Both the position numbers and the translations under genes were made by a program. From NCBI RefSeq assembly GCF_001423495.1, contig NZ_LMOG01000003.1, positions 281,382 through 345,381 of the forward strand: a DNA stretch of 64,000 bases, written 5' to 3'. Of the stretch, positions 35,270-47,300 are shown piece after piece. The DNA is from Xanthomonas sp. Leaf131. GTDB taxonomy: Bacteria; Pseudomonadota; Gammaproteobacteria; Xanthomonadales; Xanthomonadaceae. The notes under the pieces were generated by a model. It made no database searches, had not been told where the DNA came from, and saw nothing but the letters and a program-made list of their open reading frames with translations. Positions within the stretch are counted from its first letter, which is position 1. Each line of letters opens with the position of its first letter.

Positions 35270-35776
35270 ATGGATGTGTTGATCCGCGAAGCGAGCGACG
35301 GCGATGCCGCTGCCATCGAATTGCTGACGATGGTCGCGTTCATGCGCTCCGAACACAGCCGCCATGACGAGCAACACGTGATTGCCGCGTTGCGCAACGA
35401 CGGTGCGCTGGCGTTGTCGTTGGTGGCCGACCACGACGGCTATGTGGTCGGTCATCTGGCGGTATCGCCGGTGTCGCTATCGGACGATTCGCTGGGCTGG
35501 TACGCACTGGGGCCGCTGGCGATCGGGCCGGGGCATCAGCGGCAAGGTCTCGGCACGCGCCTGGTGCAGTCCGCACTGGCGAACTTGCGCGAGCGCGGTG
35601 CAGCCGGCTGCCTGGCGCTTGGCGAGCCTGCGTTCTTCAGGCAGTTGGGCTTTGCGGTCGAGCCGGGGCTGGTGTTGCCCGATGTCCCGGCGTCCGAATT
35701 GCAGGCGCTGGCATTCGGCGATCGGTTGCTGCCGCTGGCCGATGTGTCCTATCACCCGGCGTTCGGACTGGGCTGA
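35270..35776 (+). CDS. GNAT family N-acetyltransferase (YhbS-like)
   Basis: The 168-aa acetyltransferase shows the acetyl-CoA-binding motif GPGHQRQGLGTRLV and the C-terminal FFRQLGFAVEPGLV typical of the YhbS/putative predicted-acetyltransferase group. The acceptor is unknown. It lies 40 bp after the hydrolase gene and is probably co-transcribed with it. Confidence 0.82.
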   Translation: MDVLIREASDGDAAAIELLTMVAFMRSEHSRHDEQHVIAALRNDGALALSLVADHDGYVVGHLAVSPVSLSDDSLGWYALGPLAIGPGHQRQGLGTRLVQSALANLRERGAAGCLALGEPAFFRQLGFAVEPGLVLPDVPASELQALAFGDRLLPLADVSYHPAFGLG

Positions 35777-35966
35777 GCGCAGCGTGCGTTTGCCCCGTGC
35801 GGCGTGATGCGGGTGTTGTCGCAACACCTGCAGGTTTAAACTGGCCGCACAGCAACTCCTTGAGGATTGGTCCAATGCGCCATTGATGCCGCCGTCGTGA
35901 TGACGGTCTTACCCGCTGCTGGTCCGCTTGGATCGGCGCGTGTGTTGGCATGCAATGGAGAACCGT

Positions 35967-37580
35967 ATGACCTGTCCGTCGCTGACGCTGGAAAGCGTTG
36001 CGTATCTGCTGCCCGATGGCAGCCCGTTGTTTTCTGATCTGACGATCCACGTCGACCAGCGCGCCACCGGCCTGGTCGGGCGTAATGGCGTGGGCAAGAG
36101 TGTGCTTGGGCGCGTATTGGCCGGTGAGCTGCTGCCCAGTGCCGGGCGCTGCGTGCGCAGCGGTAGCGTGCATTACCTGCCGCAGCGGGTGAGCGTTGCG
36201 CCTGGACAAACCATTGCCGAGTTGGCGGGCGTTGCACCGCTGCTGGATGCGCTGGACCGGATCGCCGCTGGCAGTGTTGCGCCGGCCGACTTCGAGCTGG
36301 TCGGCGAGCGCTGGAGCGCGCATGCGCAATTTGCCGCAGAACTAGAGCGACAAGGCTTGGGCGGGCGCGATCCGCGTGCACTGGCCGCGCAACTCAGCGG
36401 TGGCGAAGCGATGCGCGTTGCATTGGCCGGCGCGTTTCTGACCCAGCCGGAGCTGTTGATTCTCGATGAGCCCAGCAATCATCTGGACGGTCCGCAGCGC
36501 CAGCGGCTGATGGATCAACTGCAAGCGTGGAGCGGTGGGCTGGTGGTGATCAGCCACGACCGCAGCTTGCTCGACGCGATGCAGCGCATTCTGGAGCTGT
36601 CCGCGCACGGGCTGCGTAGTTATGGCGGCAATTACGCGTTCTACGCCCAGCAGCGCGCGCTGCAACAGCAGGCGGCCGGCGACCTACTGGCACAGCGCAA
36701 GCATGCACGCGCACGCGGCGAGCAGGCGCTGCGCGAGCAGCAGCAGCGTCAGCAACAACGCCAGGCGCGCGGCGCGCGTGCTGCCGGGCAGGCCAATCAG
36801 GCGGCGATCCTGCTCGGCGGGCAGAAGCAACGTAGCGAAGTCAGCGCCGGGCGGCTGCAGCAGCAACGTCAGGCCGAACAGGCGCGGCTGAGCGAGGCGG
36901 TGGTGCAGGCCGCTGCACAGGTGGAGGCCGATCAGGCGATCGCCGTGCTGGCGCCGGCATCGCCAGCCGGCGCGTCGCGACGGTTGGCCACGTTGCAGCA
37001 GGTGGAACTGGCCGATGGGCGACTGGGCGGGCGGCGGGTGGATCTGCTGTTGCATGGGCAACTGCGGATTGGCCTGGTCGGCCCCAATGGCAGCGGCAAG
37101 TCGGCGTTGCTGCGGTTGTTGGCCGGGCACCTGCAGCCGAGCGCAGGGCATTGCGAGGTGCATGTGCCGGTGGCGTATCTGGATCAGGACCTGGGGCTGC
37201 TGGACCCGGCGCGTTCGGCCGCTGCGCAACTGCACGCCGCCAATCCGGGCGCGCCAGCCCACGCACAGCGGCTGCGGCTGGCGTTGCTGGGGCTGGATCA
37301 GGTACGTGCCGACCTGCCCACCGGCCAGCTCAGCGGCGGCCAGCGGCTCAAAGCAGCACTGGCCTGCGCGCTATACCGGGCGCAGCCGGCGCAGCTGCTG
37401 CTGCTGGACGAACCGACCAACCATCTGGATCTGGCCTCGGTGGAGGCCATCGAAGCGCTACTGCGTGGTTACAACGGTGCGCTGATGGTTGCCTCGCACG
37501 ATGCCTGCTTCCTGCAGCGGCTGGGCCTGCAGCAGCGGCTGGACGCTGCGCAGACGCAGTGGAGGCTGGCGCCGTGGTGA
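35967..37580 (+). CDS. ABC-F family ATPase
   Basis: This soluble protein with two ABC domains belongs to the group acting at the ribosome or in antibiotic protection. Walker A motifs are GRNGVGKSVLG and GPNGSGKSALL; signatures are LSGGEAMRVALAG and LSGGQRLKAALAC; the Walker B regions are LLILDEPSNHLD and LLLLDEPTNHLDL. A Gln/Arg/Ala-rich linker lies near residues 240-310. ATG at 35967 has GGAG 6 nt upstream. The 537-aa length and a second domain ending at about residue 537 lack the long tail of Uup. The subfamily is not fixed. Confidence 0.88.
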   Translation: MTCPSLTLESVAYLLPDGSPLFSDLTIHVDQRATGLVGRNGVGKSVLGRVLAGELLPSAGRCVRSGSVHYLPQRVSVAPGQTIAELAGVAPLLDALDRIAAGSVAPADFELVGERWSAHAQFAAELERQGLGGRDPRALAAQLSGGEAMRVALAGAFLTQPELLILDEPSNHLDGPQRQRLMDQLQAWSGGLVVISHDRSLLDAMQRILELSAHGLRSYGGNYAFYAQQRALQQQAAGDLLAQRKHARARGEQALREQQQRQQQRQARGARAAGQANQAAILLGGQKQRSEVSAGRLQQQRQAEQARLSEAVVQAAAQVEADQAIAVLAPASPAGASRRLATLQQVELADGRLGGRRVDLLLHGQLRIGLVGPNGSGKSALLRLLAGHLQPSAGHCEVHVPVAYLDQDLGLLDPARSAAAQLHAANPGAPAHAQRLRLALLGLDQVRADLPTGQLSGGQRLKAALACALYRAQPAQLLLLDEPTNHLDLASVEAIEALLRGYNGALMVASHDACFLQRLGLQQRLDAAQTQWRLAPW

Positions 37581-37616
37581 ACCGCGCAGCGGGCGATGCG
37601 GCCGCCGGGCTGGTAA

Positions 37617-39881
<2,265 letters not shown>

Positions 39882-40085
39882 GGTCAGCCGGGTCGCGTCT
39901 GCCGGCCCGGGGTGCACGTCGCGCTATCGGTCGTGTCCGCGCCCGCCTGGCTGCCGCACGCCGGCTCGGCGGTCTCCCTTGATCGCGCAGGCGCAAGTGC
40001 GGCCAGGGATGCGAGGGCAGTGCGCGGCCCCAACAAGCCCGGCACAGCGCTGCGGTATGCTGATTCGCATGTTCTGGAGTCAACG

Positions 40086-40862
40086 ATGACCGCACCACCC
40101 CGCATCGCCTTTCTCGCCAGTCACGCCGAGCCGGCGGTGACCGCGCGCGCGCATCTTGTGCAGCGCTACGGCGATCATCCGCTGGCCACCGCCGACATCG
40201 TCTGCGCTCTGGGCGGGGACGGGTTCATGCTGCAGACCCTGCATCGGCACGGCGCGGCCAGCAAGCCGGTGTTCGGCATGAAGCTGGGCTCGGTCGGGTT
40301 TTTGATGAACCAGTACCGCGACGACGAAGACGACCTGCTCGCGCGGCTGCAACGTGCCGAGCCGGCGCATCTGCGTCCGCTGGAAATGCAGGTGCAGACC
40401 GAGTCCGGTGCCAGTACGGTGTCGCTGGCCTACAACGAGGTCTCGCTGCTGCGCCAGACCCGCCAGGCCGCGCATCTGAGCGTGGATCTCAATGGCCAGA
40501 CCCGCATCGCCGAGTTGATCGGCGACGGTGTCATGGTCGCCACCCCAGCTGGCAGCACCGCGTACAACTATTCCGCGCATGGGCCGATCCTGCCGCTGGG
40601 CTCGCACACGCTGGCGCTCACGCCGATCGCCCCGTATCGCCCGCGCCGCTGGCGCGGCGCCATTCTCAAGGCCGATACCGAGGTGCGCTTCCGCGTGCTG
40701 GATCCGTACAAGCGTCCGGTCAGCGTCACCGCTGACTCGCACGAGATCCGCGACGTGATCGAAGTGACCATCCGCGAATCCACCGAGCGTCAGGTGACGC
40801 TGCTGTTCGATCCCGAACACAATCTGGAAGAGCGCATCTTCAGCGAACAGTTTGCGGTGTGA
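40086..40862 (+). CDS. nadK: NAD kinase
   Basis: NAD kinase phosphorylates NAD to NADP. The 258-aa protein carries the family motif ALGGDGFML near residue 42, the substrate segment [10 protein letters not shown], and [18 protein letters not shown]. The length matches other xanthomonad NAD kinases. The 204-bp gap before it shows no gene. Confidence 0.95.
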   Translation: MTAPPRIAFLASHAEPAVTARAHLVQRYGDHPLATADIVCALGGDGFMLQTLHRHGAASKPVFGMKLGSVGFLMNQYRDDEDDLLARLQRAEPAHLRPLEMQVQTESGASTVSLAYNEVSLLRQTRQAAHLSVDLNGQTRIAELIGDGVMVATPAGSTAYNYSAHGPILPLGSHTLALTPIAPYRPRRWRGAILKADTEVRFRVLDPYKRPVSVTADSHEIRDVIEVTIRESTERQVTLLFDPEHNLEERIFSEQFAV

Positions 40863-40872
40863 GGGGCGGGGA

Positions 40873-41030
40873 GTGTGGATTCGGGATTGGCAACGGCAGG
40901 AGCACGGCACTTAGCGCACGCGATGTTGCCGACACAGTACGCTGCGGTATGAATGATCCGATCCCGAATTTGAAATTCCTCAATCCCTGCTTCTGACCAA
41001 TCCCGAATCCCCGTTCCCGAATCCCGGCCC
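40873..41030. repeat. Scattered cgggaatc/gattcccg-type repeats between nadK and the nucleotidase gene
   Basis: Units such as gattcgggattgg, gatcccgaa, caatcccgaatccccg and ttcccgaatcccgg recur in this 172-bp gap. They are the same unit type found inside metH and sahR. Confidence 0.65.
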
Positions 41031-41034
41031 CACA

Positions 41035-42000
41035 ATGACCGACAACTCCCCCAGGCTCCTGACCGTCGCGGTGACTTCGCGCGCGCTGTTCGACCTCGAA
41101 GAAGGCCATGCGCTGTTCGAGGCCGATGGCGTAGAGGCGTATTCGGCGTTCCAGCGCGAGCATGAAGACGACATCCTGGAGCCAGGCGTTGCCTTTCCGG
41201 TGGTGCGCAAGCTGCTGGCGCTCAACCACGATGTGCCTGAAGACGCGCCGCGTGTGGAAGTGATCCTGTTATCGCGCAATTCCGCCGATACCGGCTTGCG
41301 TATCTTCAATTCGATCCAGCACTACAACCTGGGCATCGTGCGGGCGACCTTCACCTCGGGTCAGCCGACCTGGCCGTACGTGAAGCCGTTCGGCACCGAT
41401 CTGTTTCTGTCGGCCAACCCGGAGTCGGTACGGCGTGCACTCACCCATGGCATTGCGGCGGCGACCATCATGCCGCGTGCGCCGGGCGAACGTGCCGAGG
41501 CCGCAGCGGCGATCGTGGACAACGACGAGAGCCGCTTGCCGACACAGCTGCGCATCGCTTTCGACGGCGATGCAGTGATCTTCGGCGACGAGAGCGAACG
41601 CATCTCGCGCGAGCAGGGCGTGGAGGCGTTTGGGCGCCACGAGCGCGAACGCGCGCGCGAACCTTTGTCGGTCGGCCCGTTCCGCAATTTCCTGTCTGCG
41701 CTGCACGCGCTGCAGGCGGCATTTCCGCCGGGTGAGGCGTCGCCGATCCGTACTGCGCTGGTCACTGCGCGCTCGGCACCGGCGCATGAGCGGGTGATCC
41801 GCACCTTGCGCGAATGGGGCGTGCGTCTGGATGAGGCCTTGTTCCTCGGTGGGCGGCATAAGGGGCCGTTTCTGGAAGCGTTTGGTGCGGATATCTTCTT
41901 CGACGATTCGCAGCACAACATCGACAGTGCGCGCCAACACCAGCACGTGGCCGCCGGTCACGTGCCGCATGGCGTAGCCAACGATCCGCCAGGCAGGTGA
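41035..42000 (+). CDS. 5'-nucleotidase (PF06189 type)
   Basis: The 321-aa protein resembles cytosolic 5'-nucleotidase I, which dephosphorylates nucleoside monophosphates. Visible segments include LTVAVTSRALFDLEEGHALFE, VILLSRNSADTGLRIFNSI, FDGDAVIFGDESE, and the terminal GADIFFDDSQHNID with the HAD-like acidic pair. The preferred nucleotide cannot be read. Its TGA overlaps the next gene's GTG start (GTGA). Confidence 0.85.
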   Translation: MTDNSPRLLTVAVTSRALFDLEEGHALFEADGVEAYSAFQREHEDDILEPGVAFPVVRKLLALNHDVPEDAPRVEVILLSRNSADTGLRIFNSIQHYNLGIVRATFTSGQPTWPYVKPFGTDLFLSANPESVRRALTHGIAAATIMPRAPGERAEAAAAIVDNDESRLPTQLRIAFDGDAVIFGDESERISREQGVEAFGRHERERAREPLSVGPFRNFLSALHALQAAFPPGEASPIRTALVTARSAPAHERVIRTLREWGVRLDEALFLGGRHKGPFLEAFGADIFFDDSQHNIDSARQHQHVAAGHVPHGVANDPPGR

Positions 42001-42740
42001 GCGACGCACCGAAGCCGTCTGGACGCGCTGCGCTGCGCTCCAGCTGGCGCCAGCTGGAGCTGTATTTCGCCGAAGACACCGTGCAGACCCGCATGTCGCG
42101 CTGGGCGCCATACCGGTTGATGCTGCCGTATACGCGCGGCATGCTGGCCGCGCTGTGGCTGCAGCCGCGTCCTGCGCGCGTCGGCCTTGTCGGATTTGGC
42201 GGCGGTGCGCAGGCCAAGTTCTGCCATCGTTATCTGCGCAGCACGCGTATCGAAGCGGTGGACGCCGATGCGCAAGTGCTGGCGTTGCGCGATGCGTTCG
42301 GTGTGCCGCGCGACGATGCGCGGCTTGAGGTTACGCACGGCGATGGCGCGCAATGGATCGGTACGCGCGCCGGGCGCTACGACCTGTTGCTGCTGGATGC
42401 TTACGATGCCGACGGCATTCCGCCCGCGCTGTGCACGCCCGAGTTCTACGCCGATTGCCGCGCTGCGCTGACACCCAGCGGTGTGCTGGCGTTGAACCTG
42501 TTTCAGGTGCCGCTTGCCGGGCATCTGGCCAGGCTGCGCGATGTCTTCGATGGGCGGGTGCTGCTGTTGCCCGAGCCGGATCTGCGCAACCAGGTGCTGT
42601 ATGCCTGGAACGGCAAACGCACGCCCGGAACGGCGGAGCAGGCATTGGCGTCGTTGCCGTGGTCGGCGCGGCGGCAGTTGCGGCCGGCGATGCTGCGGCT
42701 GCAGGCGGCGTGGATGGAACGGGCCTGGCGGTATTCCTGA
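41997..42740 (+). CDS. Spermidine-synthase-like methyltransferase-fold protein
   Basis: The 247-aa protein has the Rossmann core of spermidine synthases (LVGFGGGAQAKFCHRYL, IEAVDADAQVLALRDAF, LLLLDAYDADGIPPALCTPEF). It lacks the complete N-terminal polyamine-binding domain, so true spermidine synthase activity is doubtful. GTG start at 41997 is coupled to the nucleotidase stop. The function is unassigned. Confidence 0.78.
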   Translation: MSDAPKPSGRAALRSSWRQLELYFAEDTVQTRMSRWAPYRLMLPYTRGMLAALWLQPRPARVGLVGFGGGAQAKFCHRYLRSTRIEAVDADAQVLALRDAFGVPRDDARLEVTHGDGAQWIGTRAGRYDLLLLDAYDADGIPPALCTPEFYADCRAALTPSGVLALNLFQVPLAGHLARLRDVFDGRVLLLPEPDLRNQVLYAWNGKRTPGTAEQALASLPWSARRQLRPAMLRLQAAWMERAWRYS

Positions 42741-42820
42741 GCCACTGTAGCGTCGCGGTCTGAGGTCAGTTGCACGCGGGTGCGATCTCGGAAATCGCAC
42801 GTTCGCTCGCAAGCCCGCTG

Positions 42821-43387
42821 TTACGGTGTCAGCGGATTCCCGCCATCAGCCAGTGGCAACTGGATATCGGTCAGCCGCCAACGCAAACCTTGTCGGGTCA
42901 GCACGAAGACCACCGGTGCCCCGGTTGCGGTGCGTGTGGTGGCGGTGAAGCGGCGGCTGGATTCGAAGCGCTGCTCGGCACCTTGCAGCGGACGCGCTGG
43001 CGCTGGCGCCGCATAGGTATCCGGGCTGACGGTGTCGCCAGTGACGCGATTCCACACGCTGTGGCCTTGCAGCAATGCACCGATGCCCAGCGGCGTCACC
43101 AGTGTGTCCACGCCAGCGCCGCTGATGCCGCTGGCAAGCTGCAAGGCGAACCCGCCGAGCAGACTCGATTGCACGCTGCTGCCGGCTTGGCGAATCAGGT
43201 AATCGTCCAGTTGCGCCTTGAGGTTGACCCGCAGGCTGGGAAAATCCACGTGGCGTTCCAGTTGCCCGGCATCGCGATTGGCGACCGCCTCGCTGATGCC
43301 GCGAATGGCCAGGTACGGGCCGGCCACCACGTAACCGACGAGTAGCAGCACAGCCAGCACAGGTAACAGCAACCAACGCTTTTTCAT
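42821..43387 (-). CDS. DUF2939 membrane-anchored protein
   Basis: The 188-aa protein has one N-terminal membrane helix (WLLLPVLAVLLLVGYVVAG), then a periplasmic domain with YLAIRGISEAVANRDAGQLE and HVDFPSLRVNLKAQL, typical of DUF2939. The function is unknown. I prefer MKKRWLLLP as start; an ATG three codons upstream is possible. Confidence 0.78.
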   Translation of the reverse strand: MKKRWLLLPVLAVLLLVGYVVAGPYLAIRGISEAVANRDAGQLERHVDFPSLRVNLKAQLDDYLIRQAGSSVQSSLLGGFALQLASGISGAGVDTLVTPLGIGALLQGHSVWNRVTGDTVSPDTYAAPAPARPLQGAEQRFESSRRFTATTRTATGAPVVFVLTRQGLRWRLTDIQLPLADGGNPLTP

Positions 43388-43511
43388 GGCACGCATTCCA
43401 TTGCCGATGGTGGCGGGGAAGACGTCGCTACATGCGAACACCTAGCGAAAAAACGCCGCCGCACTCCGCTTGCCGGTGCAGTCGCGATCGCTGTCTGCAC
43501 CGCGCGCCGCA

Positions 43512-44198
43512 TCAAAATTCCAGATCCAAGGCGGCGCACAGATAATCGACAAACGGCGCCAGCACCACCAGATCCGCTTCGATGGTCTGACGCAGGCGTG
43601 GGCCGGTCATGATGGCGTCGTCGAGATGGCGCAGATAGGCCCAGTTGCGATGCTTGAGATCGTCGATGAACTCGAACTCGTTGGGAAAGCCGCGTGGCGC
43701 ACGCACCAGTTTTTCGCTGTCGTCCAGCGCAAATTTGCGGCGCAGTCTGGGTTCGTATGCGGCCGCTTTCCAGTTGGCGGGATTGTCGAAAATGAACTGG
43801 CGCAGCTTGCGCTGGGTATCCGGTTCCGGGTGCCACAGCCCCGCACCGACAAAGCTCTCGCCGGGCTGCAGATGCAGGTAGAACGAGGGCGCCGGCACCT
43901 GGCGGCGGCGCTCATGAAACAGGCGCGCGCCTTGCCAGTTCTTGTACGGCGATTTGTCGTTGGAAAACCGTGCATCGCGGTAGATGCGAAACAGCGAACC
44001 GCCCTGGGTCTTGGGGTCGGCACGATAGTGTTCGCTGACCTCGGCCAACGCCGGCTGCAGGTCGGTGATGAGCTGCAAAAACGGCTGGCGCACGTGCGCC
44101 TCGTACTGATGCCGATGGTCGTTGAACCAGGTCTTGTCGTTGTGGCGGGCCAGGGCGCGCAGAAACTTGAAGCTGGCGTCGGAAAAATAGGTGGTCAT
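43512..44198 (-). CDS. DUF2461 (TIGR02453) family protein
   Basis: The 228-aa protein matches the DUF2461 family: LARHNDKTWFNDHRHQYE, YRDARFSNDKSPYKNW, and FYLHLQPGESFVGAGLWHPE. Function is unknown. Its start overlaps the stop of sbcB as ATGA, so expression is coupled to exonuclease I, but no joint role is established. Confidence 0.87.
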   Translation of the reverse strand: MTTYFSDASFKFLRALARHNDKTWFNDHRHQYEAHVRQPFLQLITDLQPALAEVSEHYRADPKTQGGSLFRIYRDARFSNDKSPYKNWQGARLFHERRRQVPAPSFYLHLQPGESFVGAGLWHPEPDTQRKLRQFIFDNPANWKAAAYEPRLRRKFALDDSEKLVRAPRGFPNEFEFIDDLKHRNWAYLRHLDDAIMTGPRLRQTIEADLVVLAPFVDYLCAALDLEF

Positions 44199-45640
44199 AG
44201 CGTGCGTTGGAGGTCCGAACCCCAGGCGGCGAGCTGATCGAGCAGGGACTGCTTGGTAGCATCGTCGGGGTGAGCAAGCCGTAAATCCGCAATCTGCGCA
44301 TGGAACTGATCGAGTGTGACTTCGCCCAGGCCACGGTCTTCGAGCAGGCGCTGGCGGCGGTACACGTTCCAGCGTTCCTGCTCGTCGAACGACAGCGTCT
44401 GCGGCCAGTTGCGCGCGCGGTAGCGGAACAGCAACTCGATCAGGCGCGGGTCGCGGAAGCGCGATTCCAGCGCGCCTAACTCGGCCGGTGCACTGGCGCG
44501 CACCTGCGCAAGCAGGCGCTTGTCGCCCTCGGCCAGGAAGCCGTCATAGAGCGAGGCATCGGCATCGTTGACCGCTGGCGCCGCTGCGCGCTCGTTGCCG
44601 TAGACCTGGCGCACTTTTTCGGCCAGTTCAGGGCCGAGCTCGCGCAGGCGCGCGGCCTTGGCCAGCACCGCATCGTGGTCCACGCCCAGGCGCTGGAAAT
44701 CCGCCTCGCGCAGGTGTTGCCAGGCCACCAGCGCCGGCGACTTGTTCAGATGCACTTCTTTGAGCGGAATGCGTTGCTCGCCTTCGGGCAGGTCGGCGGC
44801 GCGGATATACAACCGGTCGGCGATCTCATCCGGGCTCAGGCGCAACAGCACGTCAGGATCGCCTTCCAGATCGAACACGATCACGCGGCTATCGATGCGC
44901 GGATGGCGTGTGAGCGGTAGCACCGCGGCGGCGCACATGCGCGAGGCGGGATAGCGCTGCGAGATATGCAGCACCGGCTGCATGGCGATGACATCCAGCA
45001 ACGTCGCCGCAAAGCGCTTGTCGCGCAGACGCAGCGCGTAATCCCACAATTTCGGTTGATGGTGCTGGAATCTGCGCGCCATGCCGATGGTGGCGTAGAC
45101 GTCCGAGAGCGCCTCGTGCGCATCGCCTTCGCGCACCGCGTTGGCATCGGCCAGGTGTTCGAGCTTGAACGAGGTGGCGCCGTCTTCGCGCTGCGGCCAG
45201 ACGATGCCGTCCGGGCGCAATGCATGCACCAGCCGCAATGTGTCCAGCAGATCCCAGCGCGAATTGCCGCCACGCCACTCGCGCTCGTAGGGGTCGTAGA
45301 AATTGCGGAACAGCCCGCAGCGCACGAACTCGTCGTCGAAGCGGATCGAGTTGTAGCCCAGCGTGCAGGTCTGCGGCCTGCTCATCTGTTCGGAGATGCG
45401 CGCAAAGGCTTCGGCCTCGCTCACGCCTTCGCGCAGCGCGTGCTGCGGGGTGATACCGGTGACCATGGTCGCGTACGGGGAGGGCAGTAGATCGTCGGCC
45501 GGCTGCACGTAGAAACTGATCGGCTCATCGATCACGCGCAGTTGCGCGTCGGTGCGCACTGCAGCGAACTGCGCGATGCGCGTGCGGCGCGGATCCTGGC
45601 CGAAGGTTTCCAGGTCGTAGAAGAGAAAGCTGTCAGGCAT
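44195..45640 (-). CDS. sbcB: Exodeoxyribonuclease I
   Basis: This is a 3'-to-5' single-strand DNA exonuclease of recombination and mismatch repair. The 481-aa protein has the DEDDh core: FLFYDLETFGQDP near the start, LGYNSIRFDDEF near 95, and AHEALSDVYATIGMAR near 175. The ExoI C-terminal region continues to the end. The length matches the family. Promoter not identified in the 118-bp gap upstream. Confidence 0.94.
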   Translation of the reverse strand: MPDSFLFYDLETFGQDPRRTRIAQFAAVRTDAQLRVIDEPISFYVQPADDLLPSPYATMVTGITPQHALREGVSEAEAFARISEQMSRPQTCTLGYNSIRFDDEFVRCGLFRNFYDPYEREWRGGNSRWDLLDTLRLVHALRPDGIVWPQREDGATSFKLEHLADANAVREGDAHEALSDVYATIGMARRFQHHQPKLWDYALRLRDKRFAATLLDVIAMQPVLHISQRYPASRMCAAAVLPLTRHPRIDSRVIVFDLEGDPDVLLRLSPDEIADRLYIRAADLPEGEQRIPLKEVHLNKSPALVAWQHLREADFQRLGVDHDAVLAKAARLRELGPELAEKVRQVYGNERAAAPAVNDADASLYDGFLAEGDKRLLAQVRASAPAELGALESRFRDPRLIELLFRYRARNWPQTLSFDEQERWNVYRRQRLLEDRGLGEVTLDQFHAQIADLRLAHPDDATKQSLLDQLAAWGSDLQRTL

Positions 45641-45758
45641 GCCGTTTGAAATCCAGAGCCGCGGCGCGCTGCGGAGGGCGCCGCCAGTGCTGGCTAGTAT
45701 CTCTCATCCGCGCGCCGGCTCGCTGACGCCGGCCTGTGCGCGACGATCAGTGCAGGGA

Positions 45759-47126
45759 TCAGTGTGCGCCTTCCAATGGCTCAAGACGCGCATGCACAAC
45801 CGCCTCCAGTGCGGCCCAGTCGATGCGCGACAGATCGGTGTGCCCGCGCGTGGCCTCGACCAGGATCTCGCGCTGGATATCGCTGCGCGCCAGGGCGATC
45901 GAATAGCGCGTGCGCAGGAAGGTCACCATCGTGTAGTGCGGCACGAAACGGGTGGGCCAGCGCGCCTGCAGTTCCTGTTCGAGCGCACGTTGCAGCAGGA
46001 ACGCGGCATCGCCGACGCGGTCGCGCATTTCCAGGTAGTTTTCCAGCGCCATCTGCTGGATCGCCGCGGCATCGTCGCGGCGCGCTGCTTCGAACGCGGC
46101 AAAGGCGTGTTCGAGATCCTCGTGCGCGTCCAGCTGCTCTGCCAACGCCACGCAGTCTTCGAAGGCGCAATTCATGCCCTGGCCGTGGAATGGCACCATC
46201 GCATGCGCGGCATCGCCGATCAGCAAGGCGCGGCCGCCCAGATGCCAGCGGTCCAGCGTCAAGGTGCCGAGTAGGCCGGGCGGATGTTCTTCCCAATGCT
46301 CCTTGAGTTGCGGGATCAGCGGCAGCGCATCGGGAAAATCGCGGGCAAACAAGGCCAGTGCTTCGTCGCCGGTGCGAGTGGTGGCAAAGCTTGGCTCACC
46401 CGCGTTGGGCAGAAACAGCGTGACGGTGAAGGTGCCGCCGTCGTTGGGTAGCGCAATGCACATATAGCGCCCGCGCGGCCAGATATGCAGCGCGTTGCGT
46501 TCGATGCGGAAACCACCGCCTGGCAGCGGCGGAATTTCCAGTTCCTTGTACGAGTGATCGAGGAATTCGGTGCGCTCGCCCAGCGGCGATTTGCGCTGCA
46601 TCGCTGCGCGCAGCGTGGAGCCGGCGCCATCGCTACCGATCAGGCTCTGGAAATGGATCTCGTGCGGTTGGTCGTCGCGGTCATCGATGAAACGAGCATA
46701 GCCGGCGTCGAAGTCCACCGTGTGCAGGCGCCGATAAAAATGCACACAGGCGCCGGCCTGTTCGGCCAGATCCAGCAGCGCGACATTCAACGCGGCGCGG
46801 TGGATCGACCAGATCACTTCGCTGTCGTCGCGACCGTAGCGTTGCAGCTGCGGTTCGCCAATCAACGGATGCACCATGCGCCCGCGCATCATCACCGCCT
46901 TGGCCATCACTGCGTCTTCGGCGCCGGCCTGGCGCAGCGCATGGCGGCCGCGTTCGGCCAGCGCCAGGTTGATCGAGCGACCGGACTCGTAGCCCTTGAT
47001 GCGCGGATCGCCGCGACGCTCGTAGACGGTGACCTGCCAGCCGCGACGCGACAACAGGATGGCCAGCAGGCAACCGGCCAGTCCAGCGCCGATCAGGGTC
47101 AGGGAACGAGGAGAGACTGCGCTCAA
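45759..47126 (-). CDS. kmo: Kynurenine 3-monooxygenase
   Basis: This FAD/NADPH hydroxylase converts L-kynurenine to 3-hydroxykynurenine. The GxGxxG dinucleotide motif is GAGLAGCLLAILLSRRG, the substrate region is GYESGRSINLALAERG, and the second FAD motif is LIGDAAHAMVPFHGQGMNC. TTG at 47126 gives the family N-terminus (SAVSPRSLTLIG, 455 aa), and the longer upstream reading is unlike Kmo. It is the last gene of a minus-strand group with kynU and haaO. Confidence 0.95.
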   Translation of the reverse strand: MSAVSPRSLTLIGAGLAGCLLAILLSRRGWQVTVYERRGDPRIKGYESGRSINLALAERGRHALRQAGAEDAVMAKAVMMRGRMVHPLIGEPQLQRYGRDDSEVIWSIHRAALNVALLDLAEQAGACVHFYRRLHTVDFDAGYARFIDDRDDQPHEIHFQSLIGSDGAGSTLRAAMQRKSPLGERTEFLDHSYKELEIPPLPGGGFRIERNALHIWPRGRYMCIALPNDGGTFTVTLFLPNAGEPSFATTRTGDEALALFARDFPDALPLIPQLKEHWEEHPPGLLGTLTLDRWHLGGRALLIGDAAHAMVPFHGQGMNCAFEDCVALAEQLDAHEDLEHAFAAFEAARRDDAAAIQQMALENYLEMRDRVGDAAFLLQRALEQELQARWPTRFVPHYTMVTFLRTRYSIALARSDIQREILVEATRGHTDLSRIDWAALEAVVHARLEPLEGAH

Positions 47127-47300
47127 TGCGGTATCCGGCAGCGGCCGGACGCGGATGCCGGCGAAGAGGGGGGAGAGTGAAGCGGCCAGCGACGGCGCAC
47201 GCCGCAGTGAGTCAGATGCGGTCTCGGAGTGTACGTGGGCGCGTGCCGATTCCGGCTCACGCGCACCGCTGTTCGATGGCACAGTCTGTGCTGTGTGCGC